From: Pelecanus crispus
Taxonomy: Eukaryota > Chordata > Aves > Pelecaniformes > Pelecanidae
NCBI RefSeq assembly: GCF_030463565.1
Contig: NC_134659.1
Span: 6,580,511 to 6,644,510 of the forward strand
Direction of reading: 5' to 3'
DNA: 64,000 nucleotides
Shown: piece after piece, positions 12,401 through 24,630 of the stretch
How positions within the stretch are numbered: the first letter of the stretch is position 1
How the letters are laid out: each line of letters begins with the position of its first letter
Notes under the pieces: model-generated
What the model was told of the DNA's origin: nothing
Database searches by the model: none
The model's input: only the letters and a program-made list of their open reading frames with translations
Translations under genes and position numbers: made by a program

Positions 12401-14144
12401 CCCTCGACCGCAGATTGTGCTGCCGTTGTGCAGAGAACAGATGCTGAATAACAGGGCAGGACCTGAGAGGGAGAACAAGTGATGCCCTTTGCTCTCGGTA
12501 CGTACTTGTTCTTCAAGCTGTTGAAGGATTTGTAAAGGGTCTCGTCGTTCCATTCGTAAGTTGTGATCGCATTGTTGGACATCCCAGCAAAGGCGTAAAT
12601 TAGATGGTCACACAGGTATGGGTCGATGTTGTCTGGCATGAATTTTCCTGGGCCAGGCCTATATTGGGCCCAGTTGGTGAAGTAACATGACAGCACATAG
12701 GCAGTGCCTGCAGAGAAATAGAGGAGATGTGGTCAGGAGAGAGAAGGGCAGAGAGGACATGTCTCTGAAATGCAGGAGGACCAGGCACCTAGCTGCATGA
12801 GGCCATGTTACTTCCTATAACCATCCTTCAAGTCACACAGGAAAGGGAACAGCGCTCTGGGCTGCACTTAGGAGTAAGTAACTCGATAAAGCGGATCTAA
12901 TTAGAAATGATTGGGCAATGTTTCTTTGCAGGGTAAGGAGTTCAGAGGAAGTGAAGTAGGGTTGGTTATCCCTCTGGAAACTGGCTCTTCAAGGATAATA
13001 ATAGGTTTCTTTTCTTCCTACTTTGTTTCAGTAGATGAGTCAGTCTAGGTTCCTCTTGCACCCTTAAACTCATGATTCAGGGTGGTTCTGAGTGCTGGGT
13101 CTCTTCCCCAAACTAAATCTTTCTCCTTTGCTGCCACGTAAGGAAGAACAGAGGCAGAAGGGATCTCTGGTGAAGTGCCTGGGATGTGGAAGGCTCTTTG
13201 TGTGTGCCTGTTTGACCTGCCTGTGAAAGCTTCTGGAAGGACCAAGCTAGTGGTGTGCTCATGCTTCATTCAAGCTGAGCAGGAAGGGGCTGCTATGAGG
13301 AAGCTCGCATGAAAGGAAGCAACATATTTACACCTTAGACTGAGCATGCCATGCTTCATCAAGCTTTTGTCTTCAGAGACACCATTGCTGTGTGCCTGCC
13401 TGCCTCTCCTTCCTCCCCCATGGCTAGTAAAAGAATTAGTAAGTCTGTTCCAGTTGCCTGTACGTGCCAAAACTGAGAAGGTTTTGGTAGAGTTGTTTTT
13501 GGGAAAGCACATACCTATCTGGGCGTTCAGCAGGAGGGCCAGACCTTTAAAGATAAAAGTGTGGGATTAGTCTTTGAGCCAAGCAATACAAAGCTCTCAT
13601 TCAGGACTGGACTGAACACAATATAGCCTGTACCCCAGGTCACCGTTCATTCTGAGGGAAGTGGAGACTAAGACGAAGAAGTTGTGTTTCGTCAAAAGCT
13701 GAATCTGAACTTGTTTGAGAGTGTTGTATTTTCTTAAAAAACCACCCAGTCTGGTTTCTCAAGCATAGGTCAGTTGAGTGTTCATATGGAAGTAGGTACA
13801 ATTTGTGGAATGATTTCATGTAGAAACAGAAAAGAAATTGAATTCACAATGCACTATTCTGATTTTTTGGTGGGTTTTGTGTTCACAAAGCACTTTTTCA
13901 ATTTCAATTCTACCAATTTTTAAAGCGTAAAATATCCACATGAGTAGTACTGACAAATATAGTTATGCCTCCTGAAAATAACTGCTGTATCTTTTCTTTT
14001 GACAGGAGAGTGAAACATCTTTAACTCCAAAAAACCTGTTGTATAACCACCCGATATAGCGAAACATCCACAAATACTCATCATAAAGGCGGAGGATGAA
14101 GTTATGAAGCTGGACTTACTGGTAAGCAAAATGAACTTGGCCAT
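9460..14144 (-). CDS. CHIA: CHIA, acidic chitinase (GH18 with C-terminal chitin-binding domain)
   Basis: Eleven coding exons on the minus strand: 14120-14144, 13515-13544, 12506-12707, 11993-12049, 11722-11887, 11488-11612, 10901-11024, 10590-10775, 10319-10438, 10078-10219 and 9460-9719. They total 1437 nt, 478 aa plus TGA; human CHIA is 476 aa. A signal peptide ([21 protein letters not shown], about residues 1-21) precedes the GH18 barrel. The catalytic motif DGLDIDWE ends at Glu140, and MTYD lies at 210-213; both fall at the numbering known for human AMCase. A Gly/Ser-rich linker leads to a six-cysteine CBM14 chitin-binding domain (FCAGKANG to SCCNWQ). The enzyme is secreted and cleaves beta-1,4 bonds of chitin; in chickens and mammals it is a stomach chitinase. 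[20 protein letters not shown] is closer to CHIA than to CHIT1 as I recall them. No key residue is missing, so it should be active. Confidence 0.97.
12285..12360. repeat. (CCCTC)n simple repeat in CHIA intron 3
   Basis: An uninterrupted 5-bp repeat about 76 bases long, pyrimidine on the + strand and GGGGA-type on the transcribed CHIA strand. It lies between exon 3 (12506-12707) and exon 4 (11993-12049). Such tracts are prone to length change. Confidence 0.95.
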
Positions 14145-14181
14145 CTTTGCACTGGAGGAATTGCACGCAGCCTGTTTCTTG

Positions 14182-14189
14182 CTTATATA
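14182..14189 (-). promoter_or_regulatory. CHIA: CHIA TATA box
   Basis: The minus strand reads TATATAAG, 38-45 bases upstream of the CHIA start codon. Transcription starting about 30 bases downstream would leave a 5' UTR of only 10-20 bases and puts the ATG in the first exon, as expected for a strongly expressed secretory gene. Confidence 0.7.
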
Positions 14190-14267
14190 CGCTTCTCTCG
14201 CTTCATGCAAGTCTTCTTTTAACAAAAATGCACAAACATTATGAAACTTGGTAAAGATCAGTATCAC

Positions 14268-14782
14268 TGTCATGGTTTAACCCCAGCTGGCAACTAAGCA
14301 CCACACAGCCGCTTGCTCACCCTACCCTCCCGGTGGGGTGGGGGAGAGAATTGGAAGGGCAAAAGTAAGAAAACTCATGAGTTGAATCAAGAACAGTTTA
14401 ATAATTGGAATATAATAATAATAATATTGTAATGAAAACAACAAAAAGAGGAACAAAACCCAGGAAAAACAAGTGCTGTAACTACTCACCATGCGCTGAC
14501 TGATGATCAGCCTGTTCCCGAGCAGCAATCCCTGCACCCCAGCCAACTCCCCCAGTTTATATACTGCCCATGACGCCAGATGTTATGGACTATCCCTTTA
14601 GGCAGTTTGGGTCAGCTGTCCGGGCTCTGCCCCCTCCCAGCTTCTTGTGCGCCTGGCAGAGCATGGGAAGCTGAAATGTCCTTGACTAGTGTAAGCACTA
14701 CTTAGCAACAACTCAAACATCAGTGTGTTATCAACGTTATTCTCATACTAAATCCAAAACAGCTACTAGAAAGAAAATTAAC
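14268..14782 (+). mobile_element. Solo LTR of an avian endogenous retrovirus (TguLTR5-like)
   Basis: The element begins TGTCATGGTTTAACCCCAGC and continues with the GGCAACTAAGCACCAC block, an (ATA)n tract near 14,410, a TATATA stretch near 14,557 and the tail CTACTAGAAAGAAAATTAAC. This matches a bird LTR family I know from many genomes. No internal retroviral region or second LTR is present, so it is a solitary LTR fossil. Its 3' end is shorter than usual for the family. It differs moderately from the family sequence as I recall it, so it is not recent. It lies about 80 bp upstream of the CHIA TATA box in opposite orientation. The family label is from memory. Confidence 0.8.
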
Positions 14783-14909
14783 AAAAAATGATAGCAGTAC
14801 AATGGGCCTTAACACTCCAGCTGGAGACATCACTATTTTCAGGCTGTGCCATGTGGTGGTGCTGCAAGAACTGCAGAAGAACAAAATTAGATGGCTTTTC
14901 TTTTTTTTT

Positions 14910-15072
14910 ACCATCCCTGGAAGTGTTCAAAAAATGGGTAGATGTGGCACTTCAGGACATGGTTCAGTCTAGTCTACCCTTCACTGGTTTAGTGTGGACT
15001 TGGTAGTGTAGGTTAATGGTTGGACTGGATGATCTTAAAGGTCTTTTCCAACCTAAACGATTCTATGATTCT
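14910..15072 (+). mobile_element. CR1 LINE, 5'-truncated 3' end
   Basis: The sequence starts near CCATCCCTGGAAGTGTTCAA and ends with CTTTTCCAACC followed by ATTCTATGATTCT, the conserved CR1 3' UTR and its octamer-repeat tail. Only about 160 bases remain, with no reverse transcriptase region. CR1 is the dominant LINE of birds, and this short dead-on-arrival form is the normal state. It lies next to the solo LTR, separated by about 125 bases of unassigned sequence. Confidence 0.9.
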
Positions 15073-18000
15073 TCTCAGAAATTTTGTTTACAGTAACAGG
15101 CTTTGTGTCAACACTGGTGATTACACAGTGATAGACGGCTGAAGTGTTCACCTTGTGCTGTCATTGTGTCTGCCTGGAGGCGGTGGGCACTGCCAAACCA
15201 AAGGAGGTTTATAAGGTTTTTGTCTCCTTGGCTGGGGCAGTCAGCGAGGCAGGACTGAGTAGGGCTTAGGCTCACAGTAGTGAGCTTTTCGGAGAACGCA
15301 GGAACTGGGCTCACTCACCGTAGGCAAACTTTTTGTCAGGATCCAGGGGCTTTGTGATCTGAGCTGTCTCTTGCCCACACTATCTGAACTTGTCACTTCA
15401 GGGAAGTGCAGAGAGTTTCCTGGTGTCCCATCAGTAAAGGAAAAACAACTCAGCTTCTGCCAAGTCATTCTCCCACTTGCAAAGATTGTTTTCTTCAGGG
15501 AGAAGAATTATTTCTTGGAGGTCACGTTCTATGAGAGAGAGCCCAGGGACAGACCATCATGCAGGTTGCATTTCCTCCCACACTTATTCCCTCCTCTTTT
15601 TGATCAGCTGTTTCCCAAACTGAGAGACCTTTGTGTTGCCAAGCATCTATGTCTTGCCCTAGCTTTCTGTGACGCTCCATAAGGAGAAATTACCCAAATC
15701 TCTTTTATTCTATATGAGCTTGTCTCATTTTGCTGTTTTCAGGATGCAATATCTTTCTTCTAAGCGTATCTGAATGGAATTTTTTAAAAGGCAGTTAGAG
15801 GTGCTGAAAATGTTGTTTTTAACTCAGGGCTACTGCAAATAGTGAAGTAAGACACAGTGTGCTCATGACCAGTTGTTCTGCACTGAGTTGTTCTTTAATT
15901 CCTGTTAAGGAGATATGAAGGTAAATTTCCAGTAGGTCACCCAGACTTGGTTGAATGGGAGCCTGGAAAATGCCCTCAAAATTGCCCGTATCACATGCTG
16001 GCACTGAAGCCACTGACCTGCCATTAAAGTTCATTAGACTTCTAGATTTTGTGTATGGAGTGGATGAAATACAGTGAATGATGAAAGAGGTTTGTCACTC
16101 AGGCACAGTGCTTGCACAGCCTTGCACCCATCTCCTGTGAGATGTGCCTGACAACTGACTTTCAGCAAACTCTCTAAAAACTGCTGTTTTCCCCAAAGAC
16201 CTTAGTCATCTTGGCCTTGCTAACCTAGGTGTACATGAGCCATTGCTTTAGAGAGGTTATTTTTTTCTCCCTGCCCTTGTTATGGAGGTTAGGCAGGTCA
16301 CCGTGGAAGACTAAACTGAGGAGAAATGTCAAGGTTAACGCAATGGTGCTGTGTGTTTTGGAGAGCCCTATCCTAACCCTTACCTGGATGCAGAGGAACG
16401 GGTATTGGTCTCCTGGTACAGGGAGATTGGAGCTGATGGCTGATACAGGTTTGTGCTGACAGCAGCGTAATGACAGCCAAAGGTCGCATTAGCAATGCAG
16501 AGGCATATCTGAGGTAGATGGGCCCTTGGCTGGGTGTATGTATATGAAAGATCCGGCTTTGGATTTCCATGTGAAGCGAGGCTGCTTCCTATCACATTGG
16601 CAATGCAAAAATGCTGTTGAGCTAGTATAAATGCATTCTGGATTTATTTTTTGGATGTGAGAAGCTAAGTGATTTTGCCTGTAAAAACCCGGGGAGAGCT
16701 AGGCCTGTTTTGGGCTGCTGATCCTCCCTACAGGCAGACAACTTACTACCGCCACGGAGACAATCTCTTGCCAGTATGTTTTTTCTTAGTGTGGAGTAGT
16801 GTCCTTGGAAATTCCTTGGGAATTTTCCTATGGGATTATACCCCAGATATGTCTGCATATACGTATATACATATAGCCTATGTTGGAAGCAGCAGGGAGC
16901 AGGGAGAAGCAATGTTTCTTGGAGTAATACAGATTACCATAGGAGCAAGTATGGGTACTGCTATCTTCTATATTGTCAGACTTTTTTCTCTTTAATGGTG
17001 GTTACATTTCCAGCTCTGGAGCCTTTTTCTCTCATCTCTTTTCACGAATTGTTAATATTAACAATAAGAAGCTATTCAGAATTGGGAAAGTCCGTTGAAA
17101 CTAGTTTGCTGAAAGTTTCTGAGGAGGAAAAGGGTAATGTTTGGAAAGAAGACATAGAGGTAAGCTCTTTCTGCCAGCTTGCTAAATTTTTCCTTCGCCT
17201 CTTGGGAGAGTCATTTCATTCTATGCTTAAATTCTCTTTAATGAGCTGGAAAAGAACAGCTGTGCATGAAGGAAATCACGATGATTAACCTTTTAGTGTG
17301 AAACACTTTAAGGCTGTTAAGTATGAGCTGGCACTATGGTAAAACATGATAAACTCTTTCAAACCCATGCTCTACACTTGGCTGGGTAGTGCTTTCTGAT
17401 ATGCTCCAAGAGGTCTGTATGGGAACCTCATTTCCTTATGAGCTAGAAGGGTTGAATCAGCATGCTCTCTCGCTTAGCGTACAGTACAGCCTTGTCTGGT
17501 ACTAGCAGCATTAGTTTTCAGCTCTTTCATTTTTGTCAGCTAGCCTCATAAAAAACTCAATCCCAAAGAATCATCTAATTCCATGAATTAAACGAAGGAA
17601 GAAATTGAGTTAAAAAGGAAAAAGTTTCCCTCCACATGCAGCATCTCGATTTGCAATTAAGTGCACCTTGAAAGCACTGCAGGAGGCAAAATGAAAGCAA
17701 AATAAAAGTATTAGCATGTAATTTTAACTAAGAAGAGCATCTTCCTCCTGCTTTACAAAAATCTTGTAGTCAGCGTTGTGTACTATCAGCAATTAAAATA
17801 TCCAACAGTAGGTGTCAATGTTGCTTGCTCTTCCCAACCGTGTAGATTGAGTGCTTTTCTAGCAGTCTTCTAATAACATTTCAAGAAGAAATGTGGTTGC
17901 AGGCCAGAAAGCTTAGTTGCTACTCCTCTTTGCTTAATTACAAATACAGATCTGAGACTAACAGGACATTTTTTGCACTTTCAAATAGAAGTTGAGTGCT

Positions 18001-21000
18001 TCATTCTTGCTGTAGAAAAATAACCAGGATAAAGGCTAAACTTTGTTCAGTTCATTTCTCCAGAGCTTTATGACCTACATAAGAGATGACTATCTTGGAG
18101 TGAAAGAGGAGCTATTAAACACACCTGTCCAAAAACTAGCCTAACCTTGCAACATGTCAGGATGCCTATTGAGACGTTAGTCATTTTGTTGATATGCCCA
18201 GGAATTGCATCCCCTATAGAAGAGCATCCTAGTGCCTTGGCAGGGTACTGATAAATCTAGGCTTTTTTGCTCCCTCAAATGTTTAAGTCATCTGCTTATA
18301 TTGCTAATAAAGAATTTAGGCTCAATTTCTGTCTCTTCCGCCTTTCCTTACCATCATAGTAAGTATATATTGCAGGGAAAATGGGCTTGAGTAGTCAGTT
18401 TAAAGATAGAAACTTAATTTCCCTAGGTCCATGTTATGTGCGCGCAGTCTTTGTAATACGCCTAGTTTTATTCAAGTGGTTTTGGGTGAAGCAGGCCTAA
18501 ATTGTGCATGGCCTTGGATACGTCCCTTATTAATCTGCTAGGAAAAGGAGGTTTCGAACCATCTCTAATGTGTTTATGGTTCCCAAACCTTTCCTTTCTA
18601 TCGGGCACTTTTTTGCTGTGGAGCAAACCCTGCTTTTCACATTGGCAAAACATGAGACAAAGGAGTCACACAAGATTATTCACTCCAACGATAAATGTTA
18701 CATCCTGACAGCAGTTTGGCAGGTTCTCCTAACAACTGCCTGATTTTGCTCAGAGCTCTACATACTTGATAAGCATTTTATCATGAAGATCAGAGCAATC
18801 TTATCTACTCCTTCCTGGCAAACTACATCTAAATGTAGCCATCTCCTTCCTGGACATAGTAAGCAGCTTCAGACTCCTACCCAATGCTTGAGCCTTTGGA
18901 GTTCAGCTCATGCTCCAGGGCCTGTAAAAGAGAATGTACTTCTGATGCCAGCACATGTCAATGGCCTATAGCATGGCCCTGCCTAAACTGTGCTGTATCA
19001 AATATCAAACCTTTGGGAGCAGCAAAAAGCAAGCAGAACAAAATCAACAACCCCTTTGTACATAAATGCCTGCAGCAAGAAGTAACCCTTTATTTCCACT
19101 TTGCTAGAAGTGAGAGAGCTTTTGTGCCATGATCAGGACAGCTTGACTCAATGGTGGGTTTATTTCTTAGCTTTTCCCTTGCCATCTTGGCAAAAGTTTC
19201 CCTGCTTGACTTGGCTTAAAATCTAAGGGAGGAATATCAACAAATCACTGACTACTACTTTGAGTTGTGTTGCTTCCAGTGCCCAGTCTGGGAGGTGTTA
19301 GGAGATAATCTGTTCTCCTCTTCCTTTGGTTTCTACTTTAGAGAGAGGAATGGTGGAGTGTCTTACTTTCAAAAGCGGGGTGAAACGTATCAGGAGTCTG
19401 GTCATCCTGGACCTACAGGAATGACTGGGAACATCTTTACCTCAGCTTTAATGTTCTGCATATCCTGAGGTTGAGGTTGAGCTGGAGGCAGGGGAAGGAA
19501 TAGACTCTGCAAGCTGAAACTTGATTAGAGATGCATGGAGCATGTTTAAAGAGACCTATCTGGGTCTCCTATCAAGAGCTTTGGTGATATTGCTGGCCTC
19601 TCAATGGCTTACCAGCTTTTACTAGCTGAGCTCTATTTGGGGGCTGCTGACCTTCTTGGAAAACTGTCCCACTCTCTTCAGGAGTCCTACAGAGAATTAA
19701 GAAAATATGGCCACAGTGTCAGTGGCCAAACGTGTGAAAATCTGGCTCCACATCCAGTTGGGTATGTATACACTTGCTTAAGTTACTGCCACTATAATCC
19801 GATGCCTGTAAATGGAGACCTGGAAAAGGATCTCTCCTACCTCCAAGTCACATAACCCTTGGACGTGTCCTTTGCTGTGCAGAACACAGAGCCGATGGTG
19901 GCTGGCCTAACAGTATCTGTGCAAAGAGGAGATAGCTGGAATGTCTGTGGGTCTGGCATCTGCTCAGCTGCCTGACTGAGAGCTTTGAGAGTGATTTGGG
20001 AGCTGCCCTGGTCCAAATCCCTTCCTGTTCTTCTAAACAGATCATTTGGTATAGCTGAAAGACTCATGTTGCTGCTGCCATGAGAACCATCCTGTGGGAA
20101 GCCCAGGCTGAAGAGCCAGCACCACCACCTGCAGTGTAACATGGTCTGTCCAGGAGCACACGATGTGCAGGAAATGTCTGGCATCTGTTCTTGTTCAGAT
20201 TCATGGCAAGAAATTAGGAGCTTTAAAGCTCCTCAGATTCCCCCCTGCACAAGAGAATCACACCACGTTGGTCTTGGGCGGGGACTTTGCGCAGACAGGC
20301 ATTCAGGGCACTTTGCCTATATAGGACAGCCAGGAGAGACTCTTATCTTTCTGATTCTTACAACACCAGTTCATTTGTTTAAAGGTCTCTATTTTTAAGC
20401 CTGCTTTCCCCAGTACAAACTCCTTGTTACAAAAGCTGGATCTGGTCTGCTTCACGCTATCCTCCTGTGGCATTTGATTTCCCTTCTCTCCACAGCTCAT
20501 CGAGTGGAACTAAAGAACTGCTGATTTTCAGATACCAACCATTCCCTGCCTCCCGGGGGAAATTCTTGCCTTGTGCATGTATGTTCCCAGAAATATCATC
20601 TCTGACTCACTCTGATTACGAAATGCTGCAGCCATTTCCCCAGCTACTTCTACACAGTGTCATCGTTTATTCACCTTTTGTCCTCAGGTGTATTTTATAC
20701 AGACTTAGAAGAGTTCTTTTCATGAGGAATTTGATTCAGTACTGCAATCGCCCATTGCGTATTCTTCCCTTACAGCATATCTTTCATCTTTCCTTATTCT
20801 CTGTTGGCACTAAACTGCTATAATTAGGCACTGTAAACAAATCTCAAGCTTCTCTGATGTTGTGAAACACTCAAACTTGATTTCTGACTATCCTGTTCCT
20901 CAAATAAACCTTGACTCTGCACTGCAGGCATCTTGCTAACATTCCCTGGTGATCGGGACTGAGGCAATGCGTTCACCAGCTCTCTGTGGCGGTGAACCCC

Positions 21001-22849
21001 AGTGAACAGAGCGCTCTCTGTGCTTAGATGGCCTGTAGATCCTTCCACCTATCCTTGTATCCAAGTGTTAGTCCCAAGAATTATTTCCTGGTCTGTCAGC
21101 AAGTGAGAACTGGCCTTCGAAAGGGGGCATGTGTGCGTAGGATACAGGTTCACAAATGGCTCGCTTGCCCGTAAATATCTGTGCCCAAACGCAGGTGTGT
21201 GCAGGTGGGCAAAACGCACTGCAAAAAGGTTATATATGCGTGAATGAACATGCACATGGGTGTTATTTTAGCTAAGGAAATATCACATGAAGAATGCTTT
21301 GTTTCAGCTGCTCTGGATTTTTCTTTTCTTCCTCTATTTTTATGCACCTTATGTCACATGCAAATTTTTTATAGTCTGATCTTTTAAAAATTGGATTTAT
21401 TAAAGCATATAATCTTCAAAAATCCACTTAAGATTGATAATGCATATTAGAGCCTAAACTATTATAATCTATTATTTAGAAAAATATCAGCACCGAGCAT
21501 GCACATCTTTAACTTCTTACAGTCAGGATTCAAAGTGGCGGGTTCAGTCAGGCTGCTGCACGCCACATGACCTATTTTTCCCCACCCATCTCACCCCAAC
21601 AATCCTCATTATCTGTGAGGAAAGAACCAGATGCCCTGGATTGCGAGCTGAAACTAGCTGAGAGTATTGGGTGCTAATCCATCACTGAACGCTGCAGCCG
21701 TCACCGAGCCGGGCACTGACGTAGGGCCATCGTCTTGCAGTTGCATCCAGTGTTCCGGAGGTCTAGTTATTACCAGTAACTAGAGCAGGGCTACAGGAAC
21801 ATCCTTTCGGGCTTGTCCTTTTTCCTCTGAGCCCTTCAGGGGAGGCTCTGCCCCCACAACAGCATCCCGGCTCGCCTAATTACTTACTAAGCTCTTTTTC
21901 TGGTTAGCCGACATCTGCCCATTTCCAATTAATCCTTGTTCACAAGCTCAATAACCTGAGCCATCTGTATAGGTAAGAGAGATAAGCTTCCCATTAAACA
22001 TTTACAGGACATAACAAGAGAGTATTGAAGCAACTGTTGCTGAGACAACGCAGGCGGGTGTCTGCGTGCAGGGGGGTAGCTGACCCTGCGCCTCTAACTG
22101 CCACGCTGTGATCAGACGAGAAAGAGATACGGGTCTAAAAATGGACGTGGACCGTCAACGCACCCCCAAAAGGGTACGTGCTCCTCTTGCTTACGTCCAG
22201 TGAACGTTCTTGCTACATTAGCATGATAAAGGCTTTTAAAATAATTCAATAGCATTTTGGGCCCTAGAAGTTCTGGCAACCAAATAGCCTTTAAATAAAA
22301 CATTCACTACTTAAGCAGCAGCTCCAGGTGCCCTTTAACCTCAAATGCTTAAAATAGCTCTGAAGTCAGCCTGACCCCCGCGTTCAGCTTTCCTGAGCAG
22401 AGTGAAACATGTCCTTAATTCTAGGCAGAGACATTACCTTTGTCCCCACACTTCATCAGTTATCGACCTTGTTTTGAAAGAACGGTTTTGTTTCAAAATC
22501 TTCCTAGCATGGGGTTTTATCTTGCAGAGCCCCTCCGTCCTTCTTCCCATTCCAGGCTTCCACCCCTGGGGCAGCACAGAGAGCGAGACCCTTTGCCAAT
22601 ATATCCCATTCCCTCAATAGCGATTAGTGCCAACAGAGGGGTGAAGGCTCGCCTAAAAACCTTTATGAAATCTAAGGACTCTCAGGAATGAAGCGAGGGC
22701 ACAGACAGCTTCTGAAGCCTATCTCAAGATCCAGGATGCGGGTGGGCAGATAATCGCTTTTAAGGGCGTAAAGAGTTTAAGGGGCCACAAAAAGGGAGGC
22801 GGTGACTCCACTGCTGCCTCAGCGCCAAGGCGGAGCACAGACAACCGGG
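15073..22849. other. CHIA-BTG2 intergenic region, left part
   Basis: No coding exon was recognised on either strand; open frames are short and without family resemblance. AT-rich stretches alternate with ordinary sequence. A small splice-bounded stretch on the minus strand near 15,319-15,362 is reported as a finding and is not called. Confidence 0.5.
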
Positions 22850-23160
22850 GCAGAGAGCTTGGGAGCGGTGAGTGAGCTTCTCCGGGGCTCGGGGGACCGG
22901 GGGGGCTCGGGGCACCAGCGCAGTGCTGGCCCCTTCCCGGTAATTCCGGCGCGGAGCCACGGGGGGGCGCCCTCGGCCCCGCCGCGCCCCGGCCCCCCAG
23001 GCCCCGCCCCGGCCCCGCCCCCCGGCCCCCGGCCCCGCCCCCCGGCCGCCCCCGCCGTGCGGCCCCGCCGGACCGGCCATCGGATCCGCGCTCTGCAAGC
23101 TGAGCCGTGCTGCCAGCTGGCCTGGCGCGCAGTGGAGGGCAGGCACGGCCAGGGCATGAA
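22850..23160. promoter_or_regulatory. Orphan CpG island
   Basis: This is a very GC- and CpG-rich block containing several CCCCGCCCC (Sp1/KLF-type) boxes between 22,970 and 23,060. No gene start is recognisable on either side. It is about 18 kb upstream of BTG2 and ends exactly where the minisatellite begins. It could be an unannotated promoter, a lncRNA start or a distal element. Confidence 0.55.
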
Positions 23161-23161
23161 C

Positions 23162-24615
23162 ATCGGGGGGTGCACACATCGAGGGGGTGCACACTGAGGG
23201 GGTGCACACTGAGGGGGTGCACATCGAGGGGGTGCACACATCGAGGGGGTGCACACATCGAGGGGTGCACACATCGAGGGTGTACACACATCGAGGGGGT
23301 GCACATCGAGGGGGTGCACACATCGAGGGGGTGCACACATCGAGGGGGTGCACACTGAGGGGGTGCACATCGAGGGGGTGCACACATCGAGGGGGTGCAC
23401 ACATCGAGGGGTGCGCACATCGAGGGTGTACACACATCGAGGGGGTGCACATCGAGGGGGTGCACACATCGAGGGGGTGCACACATCGAGGGGGTGCACA
23501 CTGAGGGGGTGCACATCGAGGGGGTGCACACATCGAGGGGGTGCACACATCGAGGGGTGCGCACATCGAGGGTGTACACACATCGAGGGGGTGCACATCG
23601 AGGGGGTGCACACATCGAGGGGGTGCACATCGAGGGGGTGCACTTCGAGGGTGTACACACATCGAGGGGGTGCACATCGAGGGGGTGTACATCGAGGGGG
23701 TGCACATCGAGGGTGTACACACATCGAGGGGGTGCACATCGAGGGGGTGCACACATCGAGGGGGTGTACATCGAGGGGGTGCACTTCAAGGGTGTACACA
23801 CATCGAGGGGGTGCACATCGAGGGGGTGCACACATCGAGGGGGTGTACATCGAGGGGGTGCACATCGAAGGTGTACACACATCGAGGGGGTGCACACCGA
23901 GGGGGTGCACACATCGAGGGGGTGTACATCGAGGGGGTGCACATCGAGGGGGTGCACACATCGAGGGGGTGCACATCGAGGGGGTGCACACATCGAGGGG
24001 GTGTACATCGAGGGGGTGCACTTCGAGGGTGTACACACATCGAGGGGGTGCACATCAAGGGGGTGCACACATCGAGGGGGTGTACATCGAGGGGGTGCAC
24101 ATCGAGGGTGTACACACATCGAGGGGGTGCACATCGAGGGGGTGCACATCGAGGGGGTGCACACATCGAGGGGGTGTACATCGAGGGGGTGCACATTGAG
24201 GGGGTGCACACATCGAGGGGGTGTACATCGAGGGGGTGCACATTGAGGGTGTACACACATCGAGGGGGTGCACATCGAGGGGGTGCACACATCGAGGGCG
24301 TGTACATCAAGGGGGTGCACACATCGAGGGTGTACACATCGAGGGGGTGCACATCGAGGGGGTGTACATCGAGGGGGTCCACATCGAGGGGGTGCACAGC
24401 GAGGGTGTACGCATCGAGGGGGTGCACATGGAGGGGGTGCACATCAAGGGTGTACACACGTCGAGGGTGTACACATTGAGGGTGTACATCAAGGGTGTAC
24501 ACGGAGGGGGTGCACACATTGAGGGTGTACACATCAAGGGTGTGTACATCGAGGGGGTGCACATCAAGGGTGTACACACATCGAGGGTGTGCAGGCATCG
24601 AGGGTGTACAGATCA
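23162..24615. repeat. G-rich minisatellite, 15-17 bp units, 146-bp higher-order period at the left end
   Basis: Tandem units of the type CACATCGAGGGGGTG, with forms 15-17 bp long that alternate CACATCGA, CACACATCGA and GTGTACACA. About 90 units are estimated from the length. At the left end a block with a distinctive short unit (GAGGGGTGCGCACATCGAGG) recurs near 23,249, 23,395 and 23,541, a 146-bp higher-order period. From about 24,380 the units become irregular (CATTGAG, CATCAAG, CACAGCGAG, CACGTCGAG). All frames are nearly free of stops because the unit lacks stop triplets, so the long open frames are not genes. Confidence 0.97.
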
Positions 24616-24630
24616 ACGGCATGCACATTG

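Noticed and set aside
14322-14546. Minus-strand frame of 74 codons upstream of CHIA
   Set aside because: It lies wholly within the solo LTR and is a chance frame.
16830-17288. 152-codon plus-strand frame
   Set aside because: No resemblance to a known family and no splice or promoter context; compatible with chance in AT-rich sequence.
22719-24320. 533-codon open frame on the minus strand with HPLDV/CTPSM repeats
   Set aside because: It is the minisatellite read as protein. Other frames and the other strand are equally open, and no splice or promoter context supports it.
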